A stretch of DNA of 64,000 bases, from NCBI GenBank assembly GCA_011032825.1, contig JAADJZ010000004.1:248001-312000 (forward strand), written 5' to 3'. Within the stretch, counting starts at the first letter, position 1; each line of letters starts with the position of its first letter. The notes below the pieces were generated by a model that worked only from the letters and a program-made list of their open reading frames with translations, ran no database searches and had not been told where the DNA came from. The DNA is from Massariosphaeria phaeospora (taxonomy: Eukaryota; Ascomycota; Dothideomycetes; Pleosporales). The translations under genes were made by a program, and so were the position numbers. This document shows, in pieces, positions 22,193 to 32,113 of the stretch.

Positions 22193-23800
22193 GATGAGTG
22201 CTGGGGACTTTCGAGCTGTGCTGCGCTGAGCTGTCGAGGGAGTTAGATGATTGGAGATGCAACTTATTGGACTGTACTTACTTGCGGTCAAGGACTGGGA
22301 TCGTTCGGTGGAGACTTCAAGAGGTTTTGTGGGGTGTGGTTTTTGGCCGGTCTGTGTTTTTTATACCTTTCATCTCGACTTCTCATTCCAGTCCTAGCGC
22401 TCGGCGGTCTGCAGGTAGGCGGCTCTGTTGACGGATGCAGGGTCTGCTCGCCATACTCTCCCTGCATGGAGCGTGCCCAGGGCATCATTGCATCCACTTA
22501 CCTGCGGGCACTGTGCCCGCCTGCCCCTCGACGTGGTGTTGTCCCCCACCGTCCCAGTGGCAAAACCTCGTACATGCTATGTTTATCATACTCCAATGCA
22601 ACAACAACCCCCAGCAGCCAATCACGGCACCAAAACCACTTCCAACAAGTGTCCTTACCAGCTGATAGCCAGAATGGCGGGCCACCGACTCCCTCCACTC
22701 TGCTGCGAACACTCGGTGAGTTTGAGACACGTCTGTGTTGGCACTGCAGTCTGCAAAAGAAAAACTCTCTGTGCTACGCCTAAGCCTCGACACCTCACCG
22801 GTTTGGTAGCGGCACTTGCTTTTTGGCAGCATGCAGGGCCATATTCAGCCCTACGAGCACCCACCTTCGCAAGTTCCACGTCATCGAGCGTCTCCCGACG
22901 TGTGTTTGAACTGCTGGTTCATGCCCACAGTGCTATTTGCGCGCTCCCTCTCCCAACAACGTGGGAACGTCGATTTGTCACAAAACTGCCCTGCGACCAG
23001 CGCCCGAACTCCGGCGTCGTGCAACGTAAGCTGACAACCACGCGATATGACTGGGCTGGATGGCAGAGCACCATGCGCGGGCCCAAGAACCATAGCCACA
23101 TGGCGAGGTGAGATGGAGGGGCAGGGCCTAGATTTGGAATCGGCTCTGCGGCTCTGCGAAGAGCGGTGGCGGTCCCTGGTGAGGTGACGTGGTGGCTACG
23201 GATGTGAGCGGGCTCCCCTCTCGCTTCTCAGCTGGGGCAGGCTGGCTATACGACAGCACGCCGAGACTTGTCTGCTTACGAGAGAGGGGCGCTGTACCCT
23301 GAACAGCGAACACCAAGTTCGTTGATCTGCTATTAGCAACAGGAAAGGCCGAGGCTGGAGAAATTGCGCGTTCCACCTGGACACCAAATGTTCAACATGA
23401 TAGTATCCTGCCCGTCTTCCCTGTGCATACGGAAAAGCAATGCACGAAGCGGGATCCCAATGTCTCAGGCGTAATAGTTTGGAATTGACTTTGCAGAATT
23501 TATGGGCCAGTGGCCTCACGATGGGGCTTCACCTAGGATGAATGATGTTCGTGTGGTATGTGTACACACCAAGATTGTGATACTGCTCGAATGCAGATAC
23601 AAGAAGCACATTCGGTGTATATATGACCAGAGTAAGGAGTTGTAGATCAGAGAAACGATAAGCCGGTAGCTAAAGCAGGTATCGGGATATCGAAGTTGAG
23701 CATGATGAAAAAATATAGATTGTGAAGCAGCTGGCTGGGGTATATCGTTCTGCAAAGTCCGTGCTCCCTAACTCCTGAGATACGATATTAAGGTAAAGGA
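22193..23800. other. Intergenic, no gene seen
   Basis: About 1.6 kb between the start of the C2H2 gene and the stop of RPC11. Frames up to about 230 codons exist but have no family resemblance or plausible composition. The left part is presumably the C2H2 gene's promoter. Confidence 0.5.
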
Positions 23801-24315
23801 TTACTCGCGCCATTCTTTGCTGCATTGAGTGCACTACATTGTCATTAGCCTTTAATGCGTCAGATGCCCATGCGAGGTGTCCGACCTTGTAGAAAGCAGT
23901 CATAGGCTCATCAGCGCTGCGAATCTGCAGCTGGTACCAGTATGCTTCGTCGTTCCGGCACTTGTCGTTTGGACATTGCACTGCATACCGTCAGTCCCAC
24001 AACTTCAGATTCTTTGGCGGCGCATGAATCATACCTTTTGTCTTGTCGACATTGTCCCACGCGCCCTTGCCACCCAGGACATCCTCGACCTCCTTCTTCT
24101 TCATGTACTTGCGCTCGTAGTAGCGCTTGGTGATGACGAATTGGTAGGGGCAGGTCAGGCATTCGAAGCGGTTCTGGCCGACGTAGGCCTCGCTGGAGGG
24201 GTCGCCCGGCGGGACCGTCGAGACGCGCAGCATGTTGCTGCAGGTAGGGCAGACTGGGCGATGGATTAGCTGGATTATTCCAAGCAGAGCAAGTTGAACA
24301 CGTACAGAGCAACAT
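23801..24315 (-). CDS. RPC11: RNA polymerase III subunit RPC11 (TFIIS-like zinc ribbon)
   Basis: Four exons, 24315-24306 (10 nt), 24253-24035, 23980-23886 and 23833-23801 (33 nt), give 118 residues, close to the usual 108-110. The joined start MLLFCPTCSNML, the N-terminal ribbon (C5, C8, C35, C38), the linker EVEDVLGGKGAWDNVD and the C-terminal ribbon (C79, C84, C109, C112) with QIRSADEPMTAFYKCTQC are specific to RPC11. The acidic pair in RSADE (D100, E101) is the hairpin that stimulates RNA cleavage by Pol III. The subunit acts in the nucleus in transcript cleavage, termination and reinitiation. The gene is divergent from the ankyrin gene at 24771, sharing about 455 bp upstream. Phases agree at all three introns (52, 54 and 52 bp). 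Confidence 0.95.
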
Positions 24316-24770
24316 GGCGAGCGACGAGTCGAGGTTGTCGTGCAGGGACTGAGTCGTCTTCGAAAACCGGACGTATAAAAGTTATGGGACCCTGGCAGGC
24401 ACCGCTACGCCCGATACGGGAAAGTGCGGGGTACGCTGGTCCCAGCAATCTGGGCGCGGTCTCAGCCACACCTCCGACGACAACAATCACGCGCTGCTGA
24501 CTACTGCGCATTGCCTCACAAATTGTGGTGACACGCATCCGACCGTTCTCGTTGCACTCTGCTGAGACTCTGTCTTGACTTGGTTCTCTCTCTTTGGCTG
24601 GACCCGCTCAGTTGTCTTACTTTCGGCCTTCGGACTCTCGTCGAGACCCCACTTTGCCGCATCCAGGTCAACCTCCCAGACGTGTACAACGGAGCACTTG
24701 CGATCAACGAGAGCCTGCCATTTCCCTGCAACTCACCTCGTGGACAGCCTACTACGACGGCCGTATAATC

Positions 24771-25506
24771 ATGGCGGACGAGGTAAGGACATCACGAACG
24801 GCCACCACCAATACCCAGTCATACATTCAAATCTGACTGATATACAGGGCGCATCTCCGCGCGAACTCATCCTCGAAGCATGCCGCCGCAACAACACCTC
24901 TCTCCTCGAAGAGACGATCGCGGACTTGGCTTCCGCAGCCTCTAAGGCAGGAAAGAAGCCGACAGAGCACGTGGCTACGACGCTAAATAACGCACGCGAC
25001 GGCATGGGCAATGGCTGTCTGCACCTTGCAGCAACATATGGAAGCTGTGAGTAGTCCTTCTCGCGCATATACGATTCTTAGAGTCCGTCACGACCTAGCC
25101 TTCTCGCCATATGCCATTGGCAGGCAGCAGAGTGTTGTCACAGCTGGCTAACTAGAGCTTAGACGAAGTCCTCGACGTGCTCCTCGACCAGGAAGGCCTC
25201 GAGATCGACGAGATCGACCGCATGGAGAAAGACACACCCCTTCACAAAGCCGTCCGCTACGTGAACTCCCTCGACAAGTCCGAGTGGGCGTCTACAGGTC
25301 AACCGGTGGTGGACATTCTGCTCGACGCGGGCTGCGATCCTAGGATAAGGAACAAGGCGAAGCTGAAGCCGATAGAGCTGGTCGATCCCCGCAATACAGA
25401 GCTGAGGCAATTGCTGCAGAAGGGCGAGTTCGCCATGACGGCTGGAGGCGATGTGGTCGAGGACGACGATGAGGGACCGACCGGTAGTGCTAGCGATAGC
25501 GATTAG
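24771..25506 (+). CDS. Small ankyrin-repeat protein
   Basis: Three exons, 24771-24782 (12 nt), 24848-25046 and 25163-25506, encode 184 residues. After MADEGASPRELILEACRRNN come two or three ankyrin-type repeats: GNGCLHLAATYGSYEVLDVLLD, then DTPLHKAVRYVN...VVDILLDAGCDPRIRNKAKLKPIELV. The protein ends in an acidic tail (VEDDDEGPTGSASDSD). Yeast Yar1, a chaperone of ribosomal protein uS3, has a similar size, repeat number and acidic tail. That identity is only a suggestion, though it is interesting because uS3 is encoded elsewhere in this window. The acceptor at 25162 is required: the nearer AG would create a stop at the junction. Confidence 0.85.
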
Positions 25507-26447
25507 GATATGACTATGTTATTTTCTGGAGTGGGCAAGCCACGACTTAGTTGAAAGGGGTTCTTGTCTGCTGGTTACAAGGGCCGTATGAAGTCACTAT
25601 TTGTCAAACACTCGCAGAGGGCAACAGTCAGATAACTAGAAGGACAGGTGAATCTAGACTAACTAGACTAAACAGCAGGAGTTTGATTGGAGCTCTGGAT
25701 AAACCTCCCTGTTAGCCTTTGACACATATTTGCAAGTTTAAAAGCACTTGCATCATACACACTTCAGTATCCATTTAGCTTCGGACTTCAAAATGAAAAG
25801 TGAATCGCAGAGCCATATCCCTTCAACCGGAGCCTTGATCGATGCGGTAGCCTAAGCTACAGTGCATGCTATTACTAGATGATCGAGCTGTCACCTTTCA
25901 AGAACGGCTTGTGTATGCACAACAAGTTACATCAGTCTCCAGCCTAGCCACGCTTTACGTGATATCTCGTCTACAGCCCAGTGCCGCAAGTCTAGATGCG
26001 CTTGCTGCTTGCTGCGCTTCATACTATATGTCGTATGTCGCCGGATACGCCATCTGTTGGTTTGGATAGGTCGGTCTTTGAGAGAGCCAAGTCTCTACAT
26101 TTCCTACGCAGAGTAAGCGAAAAGATATGGTGCCGAATCGAAGCACGTCAGACGTACCCTGACTACTCCGGCCCATTTTTAGGCGTCTCAGGGTGATCTC
26201 CTCGTCCTGAACCTAGCATGCATGAATGACCATGTTGCGAGCGTTTACAGGCCATGATGCCTGATCATGTTGGACCGAAGGTCGACTTGTTTCCTACACG
26301 CCCGCGCGGGACATGTCCTCCAGCTCTTTCGTCGAATGTTCCCTCTCGCCTAGTTTTCGTCCAAAGATACCACAGATCGCCTCAATCCGCTTGTGACGCT
26401 GACCATGGTTCTCCAGAGTTATCTTGCCAAAGGATCGGTACCCCCCT
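25507..26447. other. Intergenic, no gene seen
   Basis: About 0.9 kb between the converging ends of the ankyrin gene and the unknown gene at 26448-27023. Only short frames without family resemblance. No repeats noticed. Confidence 0.5.
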
Positions 26448-27023
26448 TCACCCGCCCCTCTTTCCCTCTTTAATCTTCTCCGCAATCCTCAACTCCACAC
26501 CCCTCTGCACATCCAGATTCTCCAGCGCGCGCCTCACCGCCTCGTCCTTCTGAACAGCCTCCTCCCTCTCCCTCATCCTCTCCCTCACAAGCTCCATCTT
26601 CTCCGCAATCTTCTGCTCCACAACCCGATCCAAGTGTCCTACATCCTCAATCCCATGCTCCTCAATAAATTGCTTCGCAAAGGCCTCGACAGTAGATGGC
26701 GATGGCCCAGGGCCGCCCGTGTGGTAGCCGTTCGCGTGCGTTAGGCGCACACCGGGGATAGGAGAAGGATGCGTGCGCAGATGCGAGTTGAGCGGGACGG
26801 GGAGTGTGGTCGGGTTGATCAGCGGCGGAGAGTGGGGAGGGTTTGGAGGCGGTGCGGTTTCGGATGGGTAGAGAATCGCGCGCATGAGCTGGTTCTCGAA
26901 GGCTTCGTCGTAGGGGACTGATGCGGGAGAGTAGTCGATTACTGGGGCTGTAGGCTGGGGGTCTTGCTCTTCGCCGGGGGTCAACGGCGCGTTGCCCATG
27001 ACGATATCGCCATCGTGAGTCAT
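26448..27023 (-). CDS. Hypothetical proline-rich protein with C-terminal helices
   Basis: One exon, 191 residues from the ATG at 27023; I do not recognise a family. The N-terminal two thirds are Pro-rich and disordered (PPPNPPHSPPLINPTTLPVP). The C-terminal third is charged and helical (VEAFAKQFIEEHGIEDVGHL, then ERMREREEAVQKDEAVRRAL), with a possible short coiled coil. An in-frame ATG 21 codons upstream exists, but the sequence between reads unlike a protein. The start lies 236 bp from the divergent SF3b5 gene. That arrangement supports a real gene, though the function is unknown. Confidence 0.6.
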   Translation of the reverse strand: MTHDGDIVMGNAPLTPGEEQDPQPTAPVIDYSPASVPYDEAFENQLMRAILYPSETAPPPNPPHSPPLINPTTLPVPLNSHLRTHPSPIPGVRLTHANGYHTGGPGPSPSTVEAFAKQFIEEHGIEDVGHLDRVVEQKIAEKMELVRERMREREEAVQKDEAVRRALENLDVQRGVELRIAEKIKEGKRGG

Positions 27024-27259
27024 GGTGGACGAGCGAAAATAATGTCGACGCAGTTGAGATTGAGGGTCGCAGTGTGCAAAAGTCAAGGTTGCTGTAGGAT
27101 ATGGGGCGTGAACACGTGCTCGCTGGCCATAGTCTCGATTAGTAAGCGGACTTTATCTCAAGCTCAAGCTCAAGCTCCAGCTCCACGATTCTCCACCCAC
27201 CGTCATCGCCAAACCTCCCGCAACTCCACAACCCCGCAACCCCAGAAGCCTACGTCAAC
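27024..27259. promoter_or_regulatory. Shared upstream region between two divergent genes
   Basis: Only 236 bp separate the two start codons, so both promoters must lie here. It contains three CTCAAG units followed by related CTCCAG (about 27157-27182). No TATA box is evident. Confidence 0.5.
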
Positions 27260-27563
27260 ATGGCCGACAAACTACGTGCGCAGCAGCAACTCGAGTCCCT
27301 CCAGGCGCGCTACATCGGCACCGGAAGCGCGGACACGACCAAGTTTGAGTGGACGTCGAACATCGCGCGCGACTCCTTGACCTCGTACCTCGGACACCCG
27401 CCGATGCTCCAGTACATCAGTATTGGACTGGGACAGTCGCGCGAGAAGACGCGGATACAGCTCCTCGAGAGGATGATCCAACCTGTGGGACCGCCGCCCG
27501 AGGTGAGTGAGCAATGCGCTTAGGCAACAGCAGAAGCTAATTAGTGCGTAGCCAAAGGAATAA
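27260..27563 (+). CDS. Splicing factor 3B subunit 5 (SF3b10/Ysf3)
   Basis: Two exons, 27260-27502 and 27552-27563, encode 84 residues; the human protein has 86. The segments LESLQARYIGTGSADTTKFEW, RDSLTSYLGHPPMLQY and MIQPVGPPPE match the family throughout. The last exon is only 12 nt (Pro-Lys-Glu-stop), joined across a 49-bp intron in phase 0; without it the frame runs into intron sequence for a few codons. SF3b5 is a small structural component of the SF3b complex in the U2 snRNP, contacting the SF3B1 scaffold near the branch-site pocket, in the nucleus. Confidence 0.93.
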
Positions 27564-28066
27564 TGGACGAGGACGAAAACCAATGATTCTTTAGATACCC
27601 GGATAAGGCGTCATGGCACAGGTTTCGATTGGGACGGCCGCTACGCGAGAGACGAATAATTAAGGAAGCGCCCTGACACACTGTATATACTCTGCAAAGA
27701 GAGCGGTTGGAAGCTTCAGCGAGAGTAGGATTAAACAGGCTGATGATGGGAGTCTCGTTCGAGTCCGCGACAACCATCACTGCTAGCTAAAAGCCAACTT
27801 GCAAAGCCCATACGGTATACTATATGGCTAGCTCTCGCACGTTGAAATCTTGTAGACACAACCATTGTTCACCGCAGTCAATACAAGTCCGCAATAGGTG
27901 CAAGGAGCATATGTACCTGCATACTCCATACCTCGGTGCCTAGGTAAAGATAATAGCCTCTTGTGGCACGAACCATCCGATTGATCGCCAAGCTAAGGCT
28001 TACCATCGGTGTTGCCGTCCTCAATCCTGTCGCTGCAGCTGAGTCGGGGCGACGGGCGTACTGCAC

Positions 28067-29498
28067 CACGCGGGTAGCAAAATAAGCCGAACTCAGATCA
28101 GCCGAAGTGCACCCGAGTCCTCAACACCACACAAAATAGGAGCGTATACAGACAACGCAGCACTCAAATAAGTTGATATTCTGCGTGAGGCTGTACAGTA
28201 CTAGTATGAATCGTATACAGAGATTTTTCTAGTGTTGAGGTCCTGTAGAAGGCTCACTACCCAGTCATAGCGCCGCCAGCGTCCTTTACATCAAGCAACC
28301 TTTTAGGCATACTCTCTACCTGCTTATTAATATATCCTTGTTTTACACTGTCCTAGCCCTCTACTGTAAGCTCCTTTGTAGTCTCTACATCCCAGTGAGA
28401 GTATCGGCGTACGTATTGCTTCATAGGACCCCAAGCGTTTTCAATAGGCGCGAGGTTAGGTGACGATGAGCAGTTGAAGTAGAATTGTAGGCCATTGTTA
28501 CGCTTCCAGTCCTTGACAATATTACTATGGCTAGGGCCATGGCCAGAGTCTCTATCCTCTTCTAATACAAAGTCTTCTTGGTGGTTTATCCATGGTTTCA
28601 CCACTGGTTCGAGTATCTGGCTGATGTAGTCCTTCTGGGTCATCTTGCCGTTGGTATTGCCTTTAATCTCATAGAAAATCAATGGTGATTTGAATCTGTA
28701 CTCTACCGCTGCCCAACAGTAAAGTTTCTTCTTGTCTACATCTGTAGGATCGGCGCTGTGTTGAATACAGTTGTTGCAATAGCGCTGACCAGGTTTCCGA
28801 ATAATTCGAAGCTGCCCTTGAGGACCAAGGCCTATATGCACCTCGTCGGAGAATCGTACATAGTGCCAGTCCTTCTTGTGTGGATAGCGCTCGTACATAA
28901 CCTCAGCGTACTCCCTACGCCTCTCTGCAGTAGCTTTATTGACCCAGCCTTTCCTACAGGCTAAACACTTATGATAATTGAGAGTCCCCATAGCTCTTCT
29001 TATAGTATCCTTACTGACGTCAAGCCCTGATTCGTACGCAAGAGTTTCCCAGCTCATTGAGCGTGATTCGACGTCGAAATCCTCCTCTATACGCTCAAGC
29101 TTTCGAAGCTCAATAGGGCTGATAAGAGGAGGCCTTCCACGGGTTTCATTCCGATCCGTATCAGGTCCTAGATGCCTCCGAGCTCTGCCCTGCCTCAATA
29201 TCTCCCATCCCTGTGTTTTTCCTACACCGTATTCACGGAATATTGACTCTTTATAGCCCTTGATACCGCGGTCGTCGAGAGCCTTACAAGCTGCTAGAAC
29301 AGCTGCTTTTGTAGGCGTATCGTGATGGGTGTAGTAAGAAACAGCCTTATTAGCTTGCGCAATTGATTGGGAACGAGTAGTAGGCATTTTAATGATTATT
29401 TGTCTTAATTTGGTATTAAATAAGCTGGTGGAAGAGACGTGGCGGCATTTCGGCTGATTTTCGGCGTTCTGAGTTCGGCTTATTTTGCTACCCGCGTG
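28067..29498 (-). mobile_element. Tc1-like (DDE_3) DNA transposon with terminal inverted repeats
   Basis: The element is 1432 bp. Its ends are perfect 31-bp inverted repeats (28067-28097 and 29468-29498) beginning CACGCGGGTAGCAAAATAAG. It is flanked on both sides by TGCAC (28062-28066 and 29499-29503). Inside lies one transposase gene on the - strand. Just inside the ends, a related CAGCCGAA motif recurs at both sides, with a 10-bp length difference. Elements with this type of transposase usually duplicate TA, so the 5-bp flanking repeat is unexpected. Confidence 0.88.
28257..29387 (-). pseudogene. Tc1/IS630-type transposase with one premature stop
   Basis: The frame opens at 29387 and reads 344 residues to a TAG at 28353-28355. 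In the same frame it then continues for 31 further codons to another TAG at 28257-28259. The premature stop most likely replaces a Trp codon (TGG to TAG), which on the + strand is a CpA-to-TpA change, the classic RIP direction. Helix-turn-helix segments fill the N-terminal 150 residues. The catalytic triad is intact: Asp181 (RFSDEVHIG), Asp280 (EEDRDSGHG) and Glu316 (APIENAWG), with about 35 residues between the last two. A product shortened only at its C-terminus might keep some activity, but this copy is probably dead or non-autonomous. Confidence 0.85.
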
Positions 29499-29905
29499 TG
29501 CACATAGCTTTGCACTTGTGCGCTCCTGGTCTCTACCTTGTGCGGAGCTGCTTCTTCTAGCCTAGCTCAAGGAACCTTCGCGACAGTTTACGAGACTCCG
29601 GCGGAAGGAGTAAACATCCAACAACCGTGCCTGCTGAATCCTGACAGGCCATTCTGCTTGGCCGTGCCCAGCCTTGCGACCTCGGGAAGCTAAATACACG
29701 AAGTTCCCATGTTGTAATCGAGCATCACACTCGCATCGGCCCTACTGGCTTGACTCGTTATCGATACGTAAACGAGAGTAGCGCTCGCGCCGGCCCTTTC
29801 CCGTGAACCTGTGGGGTTCCGCCGAGGCTTCCCCAAAGCTTGGTCCCAACGTCGGTGCAGCGAGCTCCCCAACAGCTTCGGCCCCATAATCGACAATCAG
29901 CAATC

Positions 29906-31498
29906 ATGTTGGGAGATATCGCATGGCGGAGCTTTGGCTTTGCGTATGGGATGCTGAATCTTGGTCTGATGGTTGGTGTCGCTGCCATTAGGGATGGAGC
30001 TTTCACGAAAGGGACCAGTAAAGAGGAGAAAGAAGCATTGCAGGCTGGTAAGTTTACGTATATGGTTATTGTAGAGTCGCAGCTAATAATAGTTATTGTT
30101 CAGCTCAAGCCAAGTATTGGGATGTTTCGCAAGAACCGCTTCCGGGCTTCTCTCACAAGTTCTTCAAGCTCAAGAATGGAAAGCAGCTCCACTATGTCGT
30201 GAATCCGGCGAACTCGGCGACGCGGGCAAGGAACGTAGCTATTTTCATACATGGTGAGCATACCAAACCACTCATTATGTTTTTATGTGCTTACAGCGTA
30301 ATCACCAGGCTTTCCCGACTCGTACCTTGTCTGGCGCCAGCTCCTGCAGTCGCCTAACCTCCAATCCCACGTCCTCATCGCCGTCGATCTACCGGGCTTC
30401 GGTGGTAGCGATGGTCTGAAACATTATGGCCCAGAAGAAGTACTGGAGGCGCTGACGGCGTTCATATTGGCTATGCAGGAGCAGTACCTCAGGTCAGAGG
30501 GAAAACTCGTAATGGTCACGCATGATTGGGGCGGTATTGTCGGCGCAAGACTCGCATCTGAAGCAAAGCAACTGGCACACCACTGGATTCTCGCCGGGGC
30601 GGTCATCGTGAGTTCCTTTCACATTCTTCCATGTCCCAACTTCAACATCCCAACTTCCACATAATGGACATACTAACCCGTACGACAGCCGAAGCAACTC
30701 GAATATACAGCCAACACACACGCCGCCTCCGCAAAGCAAATGCTACACACCTGGACCCGCACGCCGCTAAACACGCGCCTACTCAAAAACGCCCTCGCCA
30801 CTCTCTCCGCGGTGCGAAGCCAAATCGGCCGCTCCTTCTACATCTTCATATTCAACCTCCCCTGGCCCCTGGCCACCTTCTTCGCCACCATGGGCAACTT
30901 CTGGCTCGTGCGCATCATGCACAGCGTCGCCGCGGGCGTCCTCGTCAAAGGCAAACTCACCCGCCCAATGACTCCCGCCGAAGCCGGCGAATTCATGGCG
31001 CAGACCGGCGGCCCCGGAACCGCGCAAATCACCGCATCCAGCGCTGCCTACTCCGACGAACTCCTGGACCGCACCCGCGACTACGGCATGCGCGAGAAAA
31101 TCCACTACTACCGCGAGGGCTTGTTACTCAGCCCCTGGGAGAAGTCGCTCGAGACTGTCGTCGCGCTCTCGGAAATCCCGCCGAACGCGCACTCGAGCAG
31201 CGCGTCGGGGCTCTTCGACGACGGGCCCCCGGGCGCGCTGAAAGTGCCTGCTACGCTGATCCACGGCAAGGACGACAGTGCGTTTGAGACGAAATTGGCG
31301 TTTGAGGGCCTGTCTGACTATTTGGTGAAGGGGAGCCAGGTGCTGGTTGTTGGTGAGGGGGGGCATTGGTTGCCGCTTGAGAAAGGCGGGGGCAGGGTCA
31401 TGGAAGAGACGCTTGTGTGGGCGTTGAATGAGGAGACGAAGCCGTTGAAGCGGGTTTTCGAGGGCCAGGCTGATGTCAAGTTTGTGCTGGAGAAATAG
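29906..31498 (+). CDS. Alpha/beta hydrolase, soluble epoxide hydrolase-like
   Basis: Four exons, 29906-30047, 30104-30253, 30309-30607 and 30689-31498, encode 466 residues; introns are 56, 55 and 81 bp. The N-terminus has one hydrophobic segment (SFGFAYGMLNLGLMVGVAAI) that may anchor it to a membrane. The hydrolase core shows the oxyanion motif HGFPDS, a nucleophile elbow THDWGG in which Asp replaces Ser as in epoxide hydrolases and haloalkane dehalogenases, a likely acid in HGKDDSAFE, and the catalytic His in GEGGHWLPLE. It probably opens epoxides on lipids or xenobiotics; the substrate is unknown. The acceptor at 30103 was preferred over an in-frame one 21 bases upstream, because a CTAAT branch site lies between them. 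Confidence 0.85.
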
Positions 31499-32113
31499 GG
31501 AGTCATATGTTATTGAAATTAGGATACATGCACTCGTTGTGTTCTTTGGGTGGAGTAGGTGGATTCGTAGGATATCTCGCTAGGGGTTTCGCGTGTGCCA
31601 GTGTAGGCAAGTCCATATGTAGGATTATGACTGTATGACAACCTTTGTACTCTTGGAGAACGGTAGAAGCTGGAGTCGCTCTAAGCTGTCACAAATGGCT
31701 ATTTCCAGTGTTATGGCGGAGCAAGGCTAATCGGTAATGCGAGAAGAGGAAGTCTCTGTATTTGAAAAGGGCATACCCACCGACAGTATAAGACTTGCGA
31801 TGTCCGCTGAACGGTAACAAGCAAGTGGATGTGATGCTCTAATGAAACTTTTGCCATCACTCTAATCTGCTCTATACTGCCAAGTGGATGGCAGTCACCC
31901 CTTGCAAGTCTATCTATACAGTAAACGAAATCGATTTTCCCTCAGCCAGGAACACCAACGCCGAAAGGAAATCTCCGTCCCGTGCCATCGCGTCCATGGT
32001 ATACTACAATCACTCCTAGGCAACGCTAACCCCACGACGACAAGATAAACGACAAGTAGAAAAGGAACAAAACCCCCAATACCAGGCCCTCCTCCTCCTC
32101 CTCCCCGTTCATT
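31499..32113. other. Intergenic between converging genes
   Basis: About 0.6 kb of 3' flanking sequence of the hydrolase and homeodomain genes. Nothing coding or repetitive noticed. Confidence 0.5.

Noticed and set aside
22428..23111. 227-codon open frame on the + strand
   Set aside because: Cys/His/Ser-rich random-looking translation with no motif and no supporting splice structure.
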